A stretch of 26,479 bases of DNA. Source: Thermococcus sp. GTDB taxonomy: Archaea > Methanobacteriota_B > Thermococci > Thermococcales > Thermococcaceae. The position numbers were made by a program, and so were the translations under genes. Positions within the stretch are counted from its first letter, which is position 1. Every line of letters starts with the position of its first letter. The notes beneath the pieces were generated by a model. That model saw only the letters and a program-made list of their open reading frames with translations. It was not told where the DNA came from and did no database searches. Shown here piece by piece: positions 6,838 to 14,083 of the stretch. The DNA lies in NCBI GenBank assembly GCA_026987155.1, contig JALSNG010000093.1, positions 1-26,479 of the forward strand, read 5' to 3'.

Positions 6838-8175
6838 ATGGTGGTTAGGCCAAACGTTAAAGAACTCCCGGGGAAGAAAGCCAAAGAGATTATTGAGAAG
6901 AACTTTGAGGCCCTCGCAGTTACCACGCAGGACCCGGAGACCCTCCCGATAGTCATTGACCACGGAGATGGAATCCTCGTTTACGACGTTGACGGAAACG
7001 TCTTCTACGACTTCGGAAGCGGTGTTGGCGTTCTCAACGTCGGACACGCCCACCCGAGGGTCGTCGAGGCCGTTAAGAGGCAGGCCGAGAAGTTCACCCA
7101 CTTCGCTCTGAACGACTTCTTCTACGAGAACGCTGTCATACTCGCCAACAAGCTCGCAGAGCTCGCACCAGGGGACTTCCCGAAGAAGGTGGTTTATCAG
7201 AACAGTGGTGCGGAAGCAAACGAGGCCATGATGAAGCTCGTCAAGTACGGCACCGGAAGGAAGAGGTTCATCGCCTTCTATCATGCATTCCACGGCAGGA
7301 CCCAGGCCGTTCTCAGCCTTACCGCCAGCAAGTGGGTCCAGCAGGACAGGTTCTTCCCGACCATGCCCGGAGTCGAGCACATACCCTACCCGAACCCCTA
7401 CAGGAACCCCTGGCACATCGACGGCTACGCCGAGCCGGACGAGTTAATCAACCGCGTTATAGAGTTCATCGAGGAGTACGTGTTTAGACACGTTCCGCCC
7501 GAGGAAGTTGGCGCAATAGTCTTCGAGCCAATACAGGGTGAAGGTGGTTACGTCGTTCCTCCCAAGGGCTTCTTCAGGGAGCTCAAGAAGCTCGCCGACA
7601 GCTACGGCATACTTTTGGCAGACGACGAGGTTCAGATGGGCGTTGGAAGGACCGGAAAGTTCTGGGCCATCGAGCACTTTGACGTTGCGCCGGACACCAT
7701 CCAGTTCGGCAAGGCCATAGGCGGCGGAATTCCGCTCGCCGGTGTCGTTCACAGGGCTGACATTGCCTTCGACAAGCCGGGCAGGCACGCCTCGACCTTC
7801 GGCGGTAACCCGGTTGCAATAGCGGCCGGCCTTGAGGTAGTCGAGATAGTCAAGGAGCTCCTCCCGCACGTCCAGGAGGTCGGCGACTACCTCCACGCTC
7901 GCCTGAAAGAACTCGAGGAGAAGTACGAGGTCATCGGAGATGCCAGAGGTCTTGGATTGGCTCAGGCAGTTGAGATCGTCAAGAGCAAGGACACCAAGGA
8001 GAAGAACCCCAAGCTCCGCGATGCCATCGTCAAAGAGGCCGTCAAGCGCGGGCTTATCCTCCTCGGTTGCGGAGACAACAGCATAAGGTTCATACCTCCG
8101 TTGACCATCAAGAAGGAGGAGATAGACGTCGCGATGGAGATATTCGAGGAGAGCCTCAGGGCTGCCCTCGGCTGA
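6838..8175 (+). CDS. PLP-dependent class III aminotransferase (ornithine aminotransferase / amino acid racemase family)
   Basis: A 445-residue fold-type I PLP enzyme. Motifs seen are FGSGVGVLNVGHAHP (N-terminal part), QNSGAEANEAMMKL (phosphate binding), FYHAFHGRT, IVFEPIQGEGG, LLADDEVQMGVGRTGKFW (Asp to the pyridine nitrogen) and FGKAIGGGIPLAG with the Schiff-base Lys292. Thermococcales have several paralogs: ornithine omega-aminotransferase and broad-substrate, Leu/Met or Ala/Ser racemases. Motifs alone do not separate them; the position near trxB and deoC suggests the T. kodakarensis ornithine aminotransferase ortholog (from memory). Start ATG 6838 follows GGTGAT at 6828-6833 with 4 bp spacing. 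It has its own promoter with a palindrome and is followed by an ECF transporter gene. Confidence 0.88.
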   Translation: MVVRPNVKELPGKKAKEIIEKNFEALAVTTQDPETLPIVIDHGDGILVYDVDGNVFYDFGSGVGVLNVGHAHPRVVEAVKRQAEKFTHFALNDFFYENAVILANKLAELAPGDFPKKVVYQNSGAEANEAMMKLVKYGTGRKRFIAFYHAFHGRTQAVLSLTASKWVQQDRFFPTMPGVEHIPYPNPYRNPWHIDGYAEPDELINRVIEFIEEYVFRHVPPEEVGAIVFEPIQGEGGYVVPPKGFFRELKKLADSYGILLADDEVQMGVGRTGKFWAIEHFDVAPDTIQFGKAIGGGIPLAGVVHRADIAFDKPGRHASTFGGNPVAIAAGLEVVEIVKELLPHVQEVGDYLHARLKELEEKYEVIGDARGLGLAQAVEIVKSKDTKEKNPKLRDAIVKEAVKRGLILLGCGDNSIRFIPPLTIKKEEIDVAMEIFEESLRAALG

Positions 8176-8193
8176 TTCATTCTTTTTTGAGAA

Positions 8194-8203
8194 GCTTTTT
8201 AAA
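8194..8203 (+). promoter_or_regulatory. TATA box of the ECF transporter gene
   Basis: CTTTTTAAAG lies about 35 bp before ATG 8235. A T-run at 8183-8188 just upstream probably terminates the aminotransferase transcript, so the transporter gene is likely a separate unit. Confidence 0.5.
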
Positions 8204-8234
8204 GTAGAAACTTGAATTTCTCGCGGTGGTGAGC

Positions 8235-8831
8235 ATGGGAGACGTGCTTGACCCGCTAAAACCCTACGTCCCGTACATCCTCGGAGGAGCAGTTGCCCTT
8301 TTCATCGCGTACCTGTGGTTCAACAGAAAGAAGTTCAGGAGTGCCAACATGGTTGCAATAACGGGCGTGATGACGGCCCTTGTTTTCGTAGCAACGAGGC
8401 TCATACAGATAAACCTCCCCACGGGGGGCTACCTTAACTTCGGTGACACCATGATAATGTTCACCGCGATGCTCTTTGGCCCCGTGGTTGGAGCCTTTGC
8501 AGGGGGAGTTGGCTCCGCGATGGCCGATGCCCTCAGTCCATACGCGGGATGGGCGCCCATAACCCTGATAGTCAAGGGGCTCGAGGGGCTCATAGTGGGG
8601 TACATCGCCAAGAGAAGCGACAGGCCGGGCAACCTAATACTCGCCGGAGTTCTTGGCGGCTCGGAGATGGTGCTCGGTTATTTCCTCTTCGAGATACCAC
8701 TCCTCGGACTATCGCTTGCCCTCACCGAGATACCACCCAACACCCTGCAGGCCGTCACAGGAATACTCGTGGGGACGGGACTTGCAACGGCAATAAAGAA
8801 GAGGTATCCAGAAGTCGAGGATTTAATTTAG
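8235..8831 (+). CDS. ECF transporter S component (PF07155-like)
   Basis: A 198-residue membrane protein with about six hydrophobic helices. The core, MTALVFVATRLIQINLP, GGYLNFGDTMIM, GPVVGAFAGGVGSAMADALSP and LIVKGLEGLIVGYIAK, is typical of substrate-binding S components of energy-coupling factor vitamin transporters in the riboflavin-transporter-related family. The substrate cannot be told from sequence. No EcfA/T genes are adjacent, so it probably uses a shared ECF module encoded elsewhere. An extra N-terminal helix (ILGGAVALFIAYLWF) precedes the core. Start ATG 8235 follows GGTGGTGAG. Its 3' end overlaps the convergent A-domain gene by 4 bp. Confidence 0.85.
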   Translation: MGDVLDPLKPYVPYILGGAVALFIAYLWFNRKKFRSANMVAITGVMTALVFVATRLIQINLPTGGYLNFGDTMIMFTAMLFGPVVGAFAGGVGSAMADALSPYAGWAPITLIVKGLEGLIVGYIAKRSDRPGNLILAGVLGGSEMVLGYFLFEIPLLGLSLALTEIPPNTLQAVTGILVGTGLATAIKKRYPEVEDLI

Positions 8832-9118
8832 ACCTCGAGCTTCTGGAACTCTTCCCACATTTCTCTTTCACGGAAGAGCGGCTCAATGGATATCCTGCGT
8901 GAGGCCCTTCGTATCTGGCCGAGGAAAGAAGAATCCGCGATAACTGCGTCGAATCCCAGCTCTTCTATCTTGTAAATCTTGAGGGTTCCCGAATACTTCC
9001 TGAGGACTTCAGCCGAATACCTAAGGAAGTCCGGACCAACGAGGAGAAGGTCAGGGTTAAGGCCCTCTTCCCTCAGCTCCCTCATGGCCTTATCGAGTAT
9101 CTCGTCTATCTCACTCAT
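8828..9118 (-). CDS. A-domain protein, DUF1884 (HK97-fold 'family 4 encapsulin')
   Basis: A 96-residue protein with an N-terminal helix (EIDEILDKAMRELREEG), the strand/helix segment NPDLLLVGPDFLRYSAEVL, then LKIYKIEELGFDAVIADS, SSFLGQIRRASRRISIE, and a charged 16-residue tail. This pattern matches, from memory, the Pyrococcus DUF1884 protein of known structure (NPDIILFG..., EELGGDAVVIDS, KRIKI). DUF1884 equals the isolated A-domain of the HK97 capsid fold and is classed as family 4 encapsulin. Such genes are reported beside metabolic enzymes, including deoC, thought to be cargo or partners. Here ATG 9118 overlaps the deoC stop by 8 bp and its SD (GGAGGGGG) lies inside deoC, so the two are translationally coupled. 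A TTG start at 9136 is possible but less likely. Confidence 0.8.
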   Translation of the reverse strand: MSEIDEILDKAMRELREEGLNPDLLLVGPDFLRYSAEVLRKYSGTLKIYKIEELGFDAVIADSSFLGQIRRASRRISIEPLFREREMWEEFQKLEV

Positions 9119-9797
9119 TCCTCGCCCCCTCCGCAATCTTCACCCCACTCGAAGTTCCGATCCTCGTTGCGCCGGCCTCTATCATGGCAAGAGCCTGCTC
9201 GTAGGTTCTTATCCCCCCTGCGGCTTTGACGCCCATCTCAGGGCCGACGACCTTTCTCATCAACCTGACGTCCTCAACGGTGGCACCGCCGGTTCCAAAG
9301 CCCGTTGAAGTCTTCACGAAATCAGCCCCGGCTTCCTTTGCCAGCTCACAGGCCTTCACCTTCTCCTCCTCGGTTAGGTAGCAGGTCTCGATGATGACCT
9401 TGACCTTCGCGCCCCTCTCGTGGGCGACCTTAACGACCTCGGCTATGTCTTTCCTCACGTAGTCATAGTCCTTATCTTTGAGGGCACCGATGTTTATGAC
9501 CATGTCAAGCTCATCCGCGCCGTCTTCAAGTGCTTTCTTTGCCTCGAAGACCTTCACCTCGGTTGGCGTCGCTCCGAGCGGGAAGCCTATGACGCTCGCG
9601 ACCTTGATTTGGGCATTCTTCTCCCTCAGGTAGTCCTTCGCCAGCTTAACCCGGTATGGGTTGACGCAGACGGCGTAGAAGTTGTACTCCACTGCCTCAT
9701 TGCAGAGCTTCATTATATCCTCCTTCGTGGCGTAGGGTTTCAGGTTCGTGTGGTCAATATAACGAGATATATCGATGCTATCCACCACAACTACCAC
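9111..9797 (-). CDS. deoC: Deoxyribose-phosphate aldolase
   Basis: A protein of about 225-228 residues with a class I aldolase TIM barrel. It splits 2-deoxyribose 5-phosphate to glyceraldehyde 3-phosphate and acetaldehyde in deoxynucleoside catabolism. Key residues are Schiff-base Lys162 in DFVKTSTGF, Lys191 in GVKAAGGIRT and Asp99 in DELDMVINIG; YIDHTNLKP and VIGFPLGA are also typical. The start is uncertain: GTG 9797, 9788 or 9785. GGTGGT at 9793-9798 favours 9788, while a TATA-like CTAAATATC at 9818-9826 would make 9797 leaderless. No N- or C-terminal extension resembling an encapsulation peptide is seen. The stop overlaps the DUF1884 A-domain gene. Confidence 0.95.
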   Translation of the reverse strand: MVVVVDSIDISRYIDHTNLKPYATKEDIMKLCNEAVEYNFYAVCVNPYRVKLAKDYLREKNAQIKVASVIGFPLGATPTEVKVFEAKKALEDGADELDMVINIGALKDKDYDYVRKDIAEVVKVAHERGAKVKVIIETCYLTEEEKVKACELAKEAGADFVKTSTGFGTGGATVEDVRLMRKVVGPEMGVKAAGGIRTYEQALAMIEAGATRIGTSSGVKIAEGARNE

Positions 9798-9829
9798 CCA
9801 AACTGAGTGATGGGTGAGGTGATATTTAG

Positions 9830-9859
9830 GGCTTTTCCCACAAAACTGGGGAAACAGCC
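9830..9859. other. Hairpin between deoC and the upstream small gene
   Basis: An imperfect inverted repeat: GGCT plus TTTCCC on the left pairs with GGGGAAA and AGCC on the right, around a CAAAAC loop, with one bulged G and one bulged C. It lies in the 95 bp between the small gene ending at 9893 and the deoC start, just upstream of the likely deoC TATA. It could be a terminator-like structure for the upstream minus-strand gene or an operator. Confidence 0.35.
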
Positions 9860-9892
9860 TCTAAATTTGAGTATAGGCTGGGAAATATCCAA

Positions 9893-10201
9893 TCAAAATT
9901 CTCGGCAGAACTTTCTGAAAACTTCAATAAAACGTCTTGAAACTTCTCTATCACCCAGGTCAACTTCCTCCAACCTGCAAGCCCTCTCAAGAACGTCCAC
10001 AGCGTTTTTCCATCCCTCCGAAAGGGTCTCTCCTCGGGGGATTGGATTCCTCATCACGTACCAAGAGCCGCTGACTTCATCGTAGACTATCACCCTCGGG
10101 ATGTAATCCAAGTCAAGGAAGGTGTTGTCGAGACTCAACTCCACCCTGAAGGGACCGAGCTCCAGAAAACCCTCCTCCAACAGCTTCTTTTTCCAGTCCA
10201 T
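9893..10201 (-). CDS. Conserved-looking small protein, unknown function
   Basis: A 102-residue soluble protein I do not recognise. The N-terminal half is beta-rich (FLELGPFRVELSLDNTFLDL, RVIVYDEVSGSWYVMRNP) and the C-terminal half is helical and charged (GWKNAVDVLERACRLEEVD, REVSRRFIEVFRKFCREF). A TATA-like CTTTTAAAC centred about 25 bp before ATG 10201, with no SD, suggests a leaderless message. Codon use matches neighbouring genes. It lies between deoC and the CGP-CTERM protein on the same strand. Confidence 0.65.
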   Translation of the reverse strand: MDWKKKLLEEGFLELGPFRVELSLDNTFLDLDYIPRVIVYDEVSGSWYVMRNPIPRGETLSEGWKNAVDVLERACRLEEVDLGDREVSRRFIEVFRKFCREF

Positions 10202-10231
10202 ACAAAAACGTGGGAAAGAGGGTTTAAAAGT

Positions 10232-11434
10232 TCACCTCTTTCCAGCCATGAGGGGTAACAGCACCAGCAGAAGAACCAGTCCGGGCCCGCATAACCTCCC
10301 TGATGAATTAGAGACGGTTGAGTTCGAAGGCTTAGTTGGCGTCGGGCCGATGTATGCAGTGCCACTGGGAAGCCTGTACTCCCTAATCTCCCGGGAAGCG
10401 CATCTGACGAGTTTTGGATCCCTGCTCTCCTGGTAAGGAATCCACGAAAAGGTTCCGTTTTTGGTCTCGTACCAGCCGATGCGGGAGTTGTGGCCGGCAA
10501 AGCCCCACCGGGCCACCGTGGAGATTTCCTCCACGTCGCTCTCGCTCAGGTTGACTATTCCAGACTCCCTCATCCACTCCAGCTCGGCCCTTACCGCCTC
10601 GGAGGCATTCACCTTCCCGGGATCAACGGTAGGGGCGAGTTTCCGAGCTTTGTCCTCCACGAAGATGAGCGCCGGATTGCAAGTAACGCCGAAGGCGGAG
10701 AGGAAATCCTTAACAGAAGCCTCAGCTTCGTCGGGAGTATTATTAACCGCCACAACGTCGACCTCTACCCTCCCAGCGCGAATCACTTTGGACGGGTCAA
10801 CCCCGTGCTCCCTCAGGCACTTCTCAAAGGCCGGGTTCGGCTTCCAGGTGCAGAGGCCGTTGACGCAGCCACAACTTGTCAGTGAGAGGCAGCCGTACCA
10901 GGACCTGTACACACAAGACGTCACGATTTTTCCTGCCTCTTCCCTCGGCGCACAGACCTCACCGGAGCAGCCGCCGGTGGCGCAGTCCCCATCGGAAGTG
11001 CATTCGCCACCCTGAAGGGGATACAGGGCTACGGTCACTCCCCCTCTGGAGAACGTGGTGTTGTCATCAGTCTTCCACCCATCGGCGGTCAGGTTTCCTA
11101 TGGCATCGTCCGTCACCATGAGGGAGACGTTAAAGGAGGAGCGCAGCAGGTCGTACTCCACCCATTTCAGGGGGATCCCAACCCTGAGGTGAACTCCATC
11201 GCTCGCATTCCAGACCAAGACGTAGAGCCTCCCATCATAGTGGGAGCGGAAGACGAAGGTGCCGTTTTCAACGAGAACGTTGTGTGCTATCTCAAGCCGC
11301 CAGAGCTCCTGGGAAATCCCAGGTTTGTTGAGAACAACCTCGACGGCGTAGAAATCCCCAGGCGTGACGCAGGCCCTCACAAGGGGTGTTAGAACGAACA
11401 TCAGGAGGACTATGAAACCCAGAGCCCTCTTCAT
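10232..11434 (-). CDS. CGP-CTERM-anchored eight-cysteine-cluster surface protein
   Basis: A 400-residue exported protein. An N-terminal signal peptide (MKRALGFIVLLMFVLTPLV) leads into an Asn-rich ectodomain with several NxS/T sites. A cysteine cluster at about 143-200 has spacing CTSDGDC, GGCSGEVC, then SCVYRSWYGC and SCGCVNGLC, resembling the archaeal eight-cysteine-cluster domain. The C-terminus has a Thr/Ser/Pro/Asn linker, then LCGPGLVLLLVLLPLMAGKR, the CGP-CTERM sorting signal of Thermococcales: Cys382-Gly-Pro, a hydrophobic helix and a basic end. The protein is therefore probably anchored to the outer face of the membrane, with the Cys possibly lipid-modified. Start ATG 11434 follows GGTGATTGC, with a TATA box at about 11462-11471. 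The ligand or function is unknown. Confidence 0.85.
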   Translation of the reverse strand: MKRALGFIVLLMFVLTPLVRACVTPGDFYAVEVVLNKPGISQELWRLEIAHNVLVENGTFVFRSHYDGRLYVLVWNASDGVHLRVGIPLKWVEYDLLRSSFNVSLMVTDDAIGNLTADGWKTDDNTTFSRGGVTVALYPLQGGECTSDGDCATGGCSGEVCAPREEAGKIVTSCVYRSWYGCLSLTSCGCVNGLCTWKPNPAFEKCLREHGVDPSKVIRAGRVEVDVVAVNNTPDEAEASVKDFLSAFGVTCNPALIFVEDKARKLAPTVDPGKVNASEAVRAELEWMRESGIVNLSESDVEEISTVARWGFAGHNSRIGWYETKNGTFSWIPYQESRDPKLVRCASREIREYRLPSGTAYIGPTPTKPSNSTVSNSSGRLCGPGLVLLLVLLPLMAGKR

Positions 11435-11501
11435 GCAATCACCGAAGGGAATACGCGCCCAGAATATATACGAGTGTCCATCGCTTCAACTTCGCTCGAA
11501 G

Positions 11502-11544
11502 CTAAGGTTTAAATGCCCAGGGGCGAATATCACCCGAGGTGGTT
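11502..11544 (+). promoter_or_regulatory. Enolase promoter with possible glycolytic half-motif
   Basis: GGTTTAAATG at about 11504-11513 is the TATA box. TATCAC at 11528-11533, then five bases, then GTGGTT, matches the Thermococcales glycolytic motif (TATCAC-N5-GTGATA) at 10 of 12 positions, downstream of TATA. The right half is also the Shine-Dalgarno GAGGTGG, so the match may be partly fortuitous. Confidence 0.4.
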
Positions 11545-11547
11545 AAG

Positions 11548-12840
11548 ATGGAGAACCCGTATGAGATTACCTCCGTCGTTGCACGGGAAATACTCGACAG
11601 CAGGGGGAACCCGACGGTTGAGGTGGAGGTCTACACCCCGATAAGCATGGGAAGGGCGGCGGTTCCGAGTGGAGCCTCAACTGGAACACACGAGGCCCTT
11701 GAGCTCCGCGACGGTGGAAAGCGCTACCATGGGAAAGGCGTTAGAAGGGCCGTTGAGAACGTCAACAAGATAATCGCCCCAGAAATCATCGGAATGGACG
11801 TCACCTGGCAGAGGGACATAGACAGCCTTCTCCTTGAGCTCGACGGAACGGAGAACAAGAGCAACCTCGGCGCGAACGCGATGCTCGGCGTTTCCTTGGC
11901 TGTTGCCAAGGCAGCAGCGAACGCTTTGGGATTGCCCCTCTACCAGTACATCGGCGGGACCAACGCCTACGTCATGCCCGTCCCGATGAGCAACGTCATC
12001 AACGGAGGAGTACACGCTGGAAACGAGCTCGACTTCCAGGAGTTCATGATAATGCCCGTCGGTGCCGACAGCTTTAGAGAGGGCATAAGATGGGTTTCCG
12101 AGACCTACCACGTCCTCAAGGGCGTCATCGCCGATAAGTACGGCAAAGACGCCGTTAACGTTGGCGACGAGGGAGGTTTCGCCCCGCCGCTGAAGGAGCC
12201 CCACGAGCCGCTTGAGCTCCTTATAAAGGCCATAGAGGAGGCCGGCTACAAACCCGGTGATGAGATTGCCTTCGCCATGGACCCCGCTTCGAGCGAGTTC
12301 TTCCACCCGGACAAAGGCAAGTACGTCGTTGCTGGAAAGGAATACGACAAGGACGAGCTCCTCGAGCTCTACAAGGAGTTAGTTTCGAGCTACCCGGTAG
12401 TTTCAATCGAGGACCCGTTCCACGAGGAGGACTGGGAAGGCTTCGTTATGATAACCAGGGAGCTCGGAGGCAAGATACAGATAGTCGGCGATGACCTCTT
12501 CGTCACCAACCCGAAGAGGATAAGAAAGGGCATAGAGATGGGTGCCGCCAACGCTCTGCTCCTCAAGGTGAACCAGATTGGAACTCTGAGCGAGGCCATA
12601 GATGCAGCATACACGGCTTTTAGAGCGGGCTACGGTGTGGTAGTTTCACACCGCTCCGGAGAGACCGAGGACAGCACCATAGCCGACCTCGCAGTTGCCC
12701 TCAACGCCGGCCAGATCAAGACCGGTGCTCCTGCCAGGAGCGACAGGAACGCCAAGTACAACCAGCTCATCAGAATAGAGGAGGAACTTGAGGGAATAGC
12801 CCTCTACCCCGGCAGGAAGTTCCGCAATCCGTTCCTCTGA
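11548..12840 (+). CDS. eno: Enolase (phosphopyruvate hydratase)
   Basis: A 430-residue cytoplasmic glycolytic/gluconeogenic enzyme interconverting 2-phosphoglycerate and phosphoenolpyruvate. Motifs in order are EILDSRGNPTVEVEV, PSGASTGTHEALELRDGG (loop closing over the substrate), GDEGGFAP, IEDPFHEEDW (Mg ligands), VGDDLFVTN, LLLKVNQIGT with catalytic Lys340, and SHRSGETEDSTIADLAV. Length and motifs are canonical. ATG 11548 is the better start, 6 bp after GAGGTGG; GTG 11539 is inside that SD. The gene diverges from the CGP-CTERM gene, and a membrane protein gene starts 25 bp after its stop. Confidence 0.97.
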   Translation: MENPYEITSVVAREILDSRGNPTVEVEVYTPISMGRAAVPSGASTGTHEALELRDGGKRYHGKGVRRAVENVNKIIAPEIIGMDVTWQRDIDSLLLELDGTENKSNLGANAMLGVSLAVAKAAANALGLPLYQYIGGTNAYVMPVPMSNVINGGVHAGNELDFQEFMIMPVGADSFREGIRWVSETYHVLKGVIADKYGKDAVNVGDEGGFAPPLKEPHEPLELLIKAIEEAGYKPGDEIAFAMDPASSEFFHPDKGKYVVAGKEYDKDELLELYKELVSSYPVVSIEDPFHEEDWEGFVMITRELGGKIQIVGDDLFVTNPKRIRKGIEMGAANALLLKVNQIGTLSEAIDAAYTAFRAGYGVVVSHRSGETEDSTIADLAVALNAGQIKTGAPARSDRNAKYNQLIRIEEELEGIALYPGRKFRNPFL

Positions 12841-12864
12841 TTCCCTTTAATTTTGGTGGAGCCG

Positions 12865-13497
12865 ATGGAGTTTGAGAGACACATAAAGCCCAGACCACTC
12901 CTCATCCTGGCCGAGTTGTTTCTCCTCCTCGCTGTTCTGACCCTGAAGTTCCACAACGTCTCGATAGCCTTTCTCGGCGCCTCAACGGTTTTGTACTACA
13001 TCGGAATGAGACAGATCGTGGGGGAAAGGCTCGGGAAATGGGCCCTCAAGCGCTTCACAGTTGCCTATCTAATAAGGGGACTTTCATGGGTTTTAATGAT
13101 TGCATCAGCCGTCTACACTTACTCGGCTGTGATAGAGAACGTCTTCCCCATTGGACCTGCTGAGTTCGTGGTAACTTCCATTGTTGCACTGATTGGAGCG
13201 ATACTCAACTACCTCGCCGTGGGGATCAGGAACAGCGTCCTTTGGAGGATTGAGGGTCTCAGAAAAAGCCTGTGGATCTCAAGGTTAAACTCCCTTGTAC
13301 TGTTCCTGATGGCACTCATCCCCTTCATTCCCTCCCTCAAGCCCCCTGAAGAGGTGAAGGTCGTTCTTGAGACACTCTCGCTCCCAGTTCTCGGTTCATT
13401 CACCCTCCTCGCGATACTTGGAAAGGCTTTTTACATCCGGTTTCTCCTCACGATGAAGTGTCCCGAGAAGGACCGAGTTCCTCAATCATCTTCCTGA
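12865..13497 (+). CDS. Six-helix membrane protein, unknown function
   Basis: A 210-residue integral membrane protein with about six hydrophobic helices (near 11-27, 32-48, 66-85, 98-118, 140-156 and 172-195) and positively charged loops. I recognise no catalytic motif. Start ATG 12865 follows GGTGG at 12855-12859. It sits 24 bp after eno and may be read from the eno promoter. The 3' end overlaps the convergent padR gene by 50 bp, an unusually long overlap; both reading frames look genuine. Confidence 0.72.
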   Translation: MEFERHIKPRPLLILAELFLLLAVLTLKFHNVSIAFLGASTVLYYIGMRQIVGERLGKWALKRFTVAYLIRGLSWVLMIASAVYTYSAVIENVFPIGPAEFVVTSIVALIGAILNYLAVGIRNSVLWRIEGLRKSLWISRLNSLVLFLMALIPFIPSLKPPEEVKVVLETLSLPVLGSFTLLAILGKAFYIRFLLTMKCPEKDRVPQSSS

Positions 13498-13963
13498 GGT
13501 TCCTCCTCTTCTCGTCAAGGAGTTTACATATCCCATCAAGGAGGCTCAGGTACTCCTCAACGGCCTCACGGGCTATCTCCCTGCGATATCCCTTCTCAAG
13601 GAGCTTGTTCCTCATCATTTCATGGTACTGAACGGCCATGTAGAGGGACTTAAGGGCAATCTCGTTGGCCTCTCTGAGGTAGTTCCACCCCCTCTCGGTC
13701 AGGGAGTACTTCACGAGCCTCCTTTTACCTTTATACTCCTCCCGCGGCTCTATGAGTCCTTCTTCCACCATCTTGTTGAGCATGGTGTAAAGGTTCCCGT
13801 GACTTGGCTTCCAAATTCCAGCCGCTATCGTTTCAATCTCCTTCAGTATCTCGTAGCCGTGGGCCTCACCCTTCAAGCCTATTATCAGCAGGATGAGGTT
13901 TCGCATTGGAACCGTGAACATGCTCCTCACTATCGAAACTTCTTCCGTGGGCATCGCCCCCAT
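13448..13963 (-). CDS. PadR family transcriptional regulator
   Basis: A protein of about 168-171 residues with an N-terminal PadR winged helix (NLILLIIGLKGEAHGYEIL, then WKPSHGNLYTMLNKMVEEGL, then RRLVKYSLTERG) and a C-terminal dimerising coiled coil rich in Glu/Arg. PadR proteins are usually repressors that release DNA on binding small hydrophobic compounds and often control adjacent efflux pumps. It is divergent from the giant MMPL transporter, and a dyad lies between them. Start is ATG 13963 or ATG 13954; the TATA at about 13974-13982 predicts transcription from about 13952, which favours 13954. Confidence 0.9.
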   Translation of the reverse strand: MGAMPTEEVSIVRSMFTVPMRNLILLIIGLKGEAHGYEILKEIETIAAGIWKPSHGNLYTMLNKMVEEGLIEPREEYKGKRRLVKYSLTERGWNYLREANEIALKSLYMAVQYHEMMRNKLLEKGYRREIAREAVEEYLSLLDGICKLLDEKRRNLRKMIEELGPSRDTSS

Positions 13964-13994
13964 CCCCGAAAGCTTTATAACCTTGACGCGGCAG

Positions 13995-14015
13995 ATATGT
14001 CTGAAATAGACCTAT
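13995..14015. promoter_or_regulatory. Candidate PadR operator dyad
   Basis: A 21-bp dyad: ATATGTCT, a GAAAT spacer, then AGACCTAT. Seven of eight arm positions are complementary. It lies just upstream of the padR TATA (13974-13982) and about 28 bp upstream of the transporter TATA, a suitable place for a regulator acting on both divergent promoters. Confidence 0.5.
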
Positions 14016-14041
14016 TTGAACAAAACATATTTGCTACCGAC

Positions 14042-14050
14042 ATATAAAGC
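14042..14050 (+). promoter_or_regulatory. TATA box of the MMPL transporter gene
   Basis: ATATAAAGC lies about 38 bp before ATG 14084 and is followed by GGGGGTG at 14072-14078 as SD. Its GACATAT context (14039-14045) is complementary to ATATGTC at 13995-14001, the left arm of the dyad, which could form a second half-site for the same regulator. Confidence 0.5.
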
Positions 14051-14083
14051 CCGAACCCTTAAAAATCTTGCGGGGGTGTGATG

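Noticed and set aside
6772..7416. 214-codon frame antisense to the aminotransferase 5' half
   Set aside because: It lies opposite conserved PLP-enzyme sequence and reads as low-information Val/Leu/Gly sequence.
9807..9830. Glycolytic motif (TATCAC-N5-GTGATA) near deoC
   Set aside because: Only direct-repeat-like half sites GTGATG and GTGATA are present; the required inverted arrangement is missing.
11677..12306. 209-codon frame antisense to enolase
   Set aside because: It is opposite highly conserved enolase motifs and has no recognisable features.
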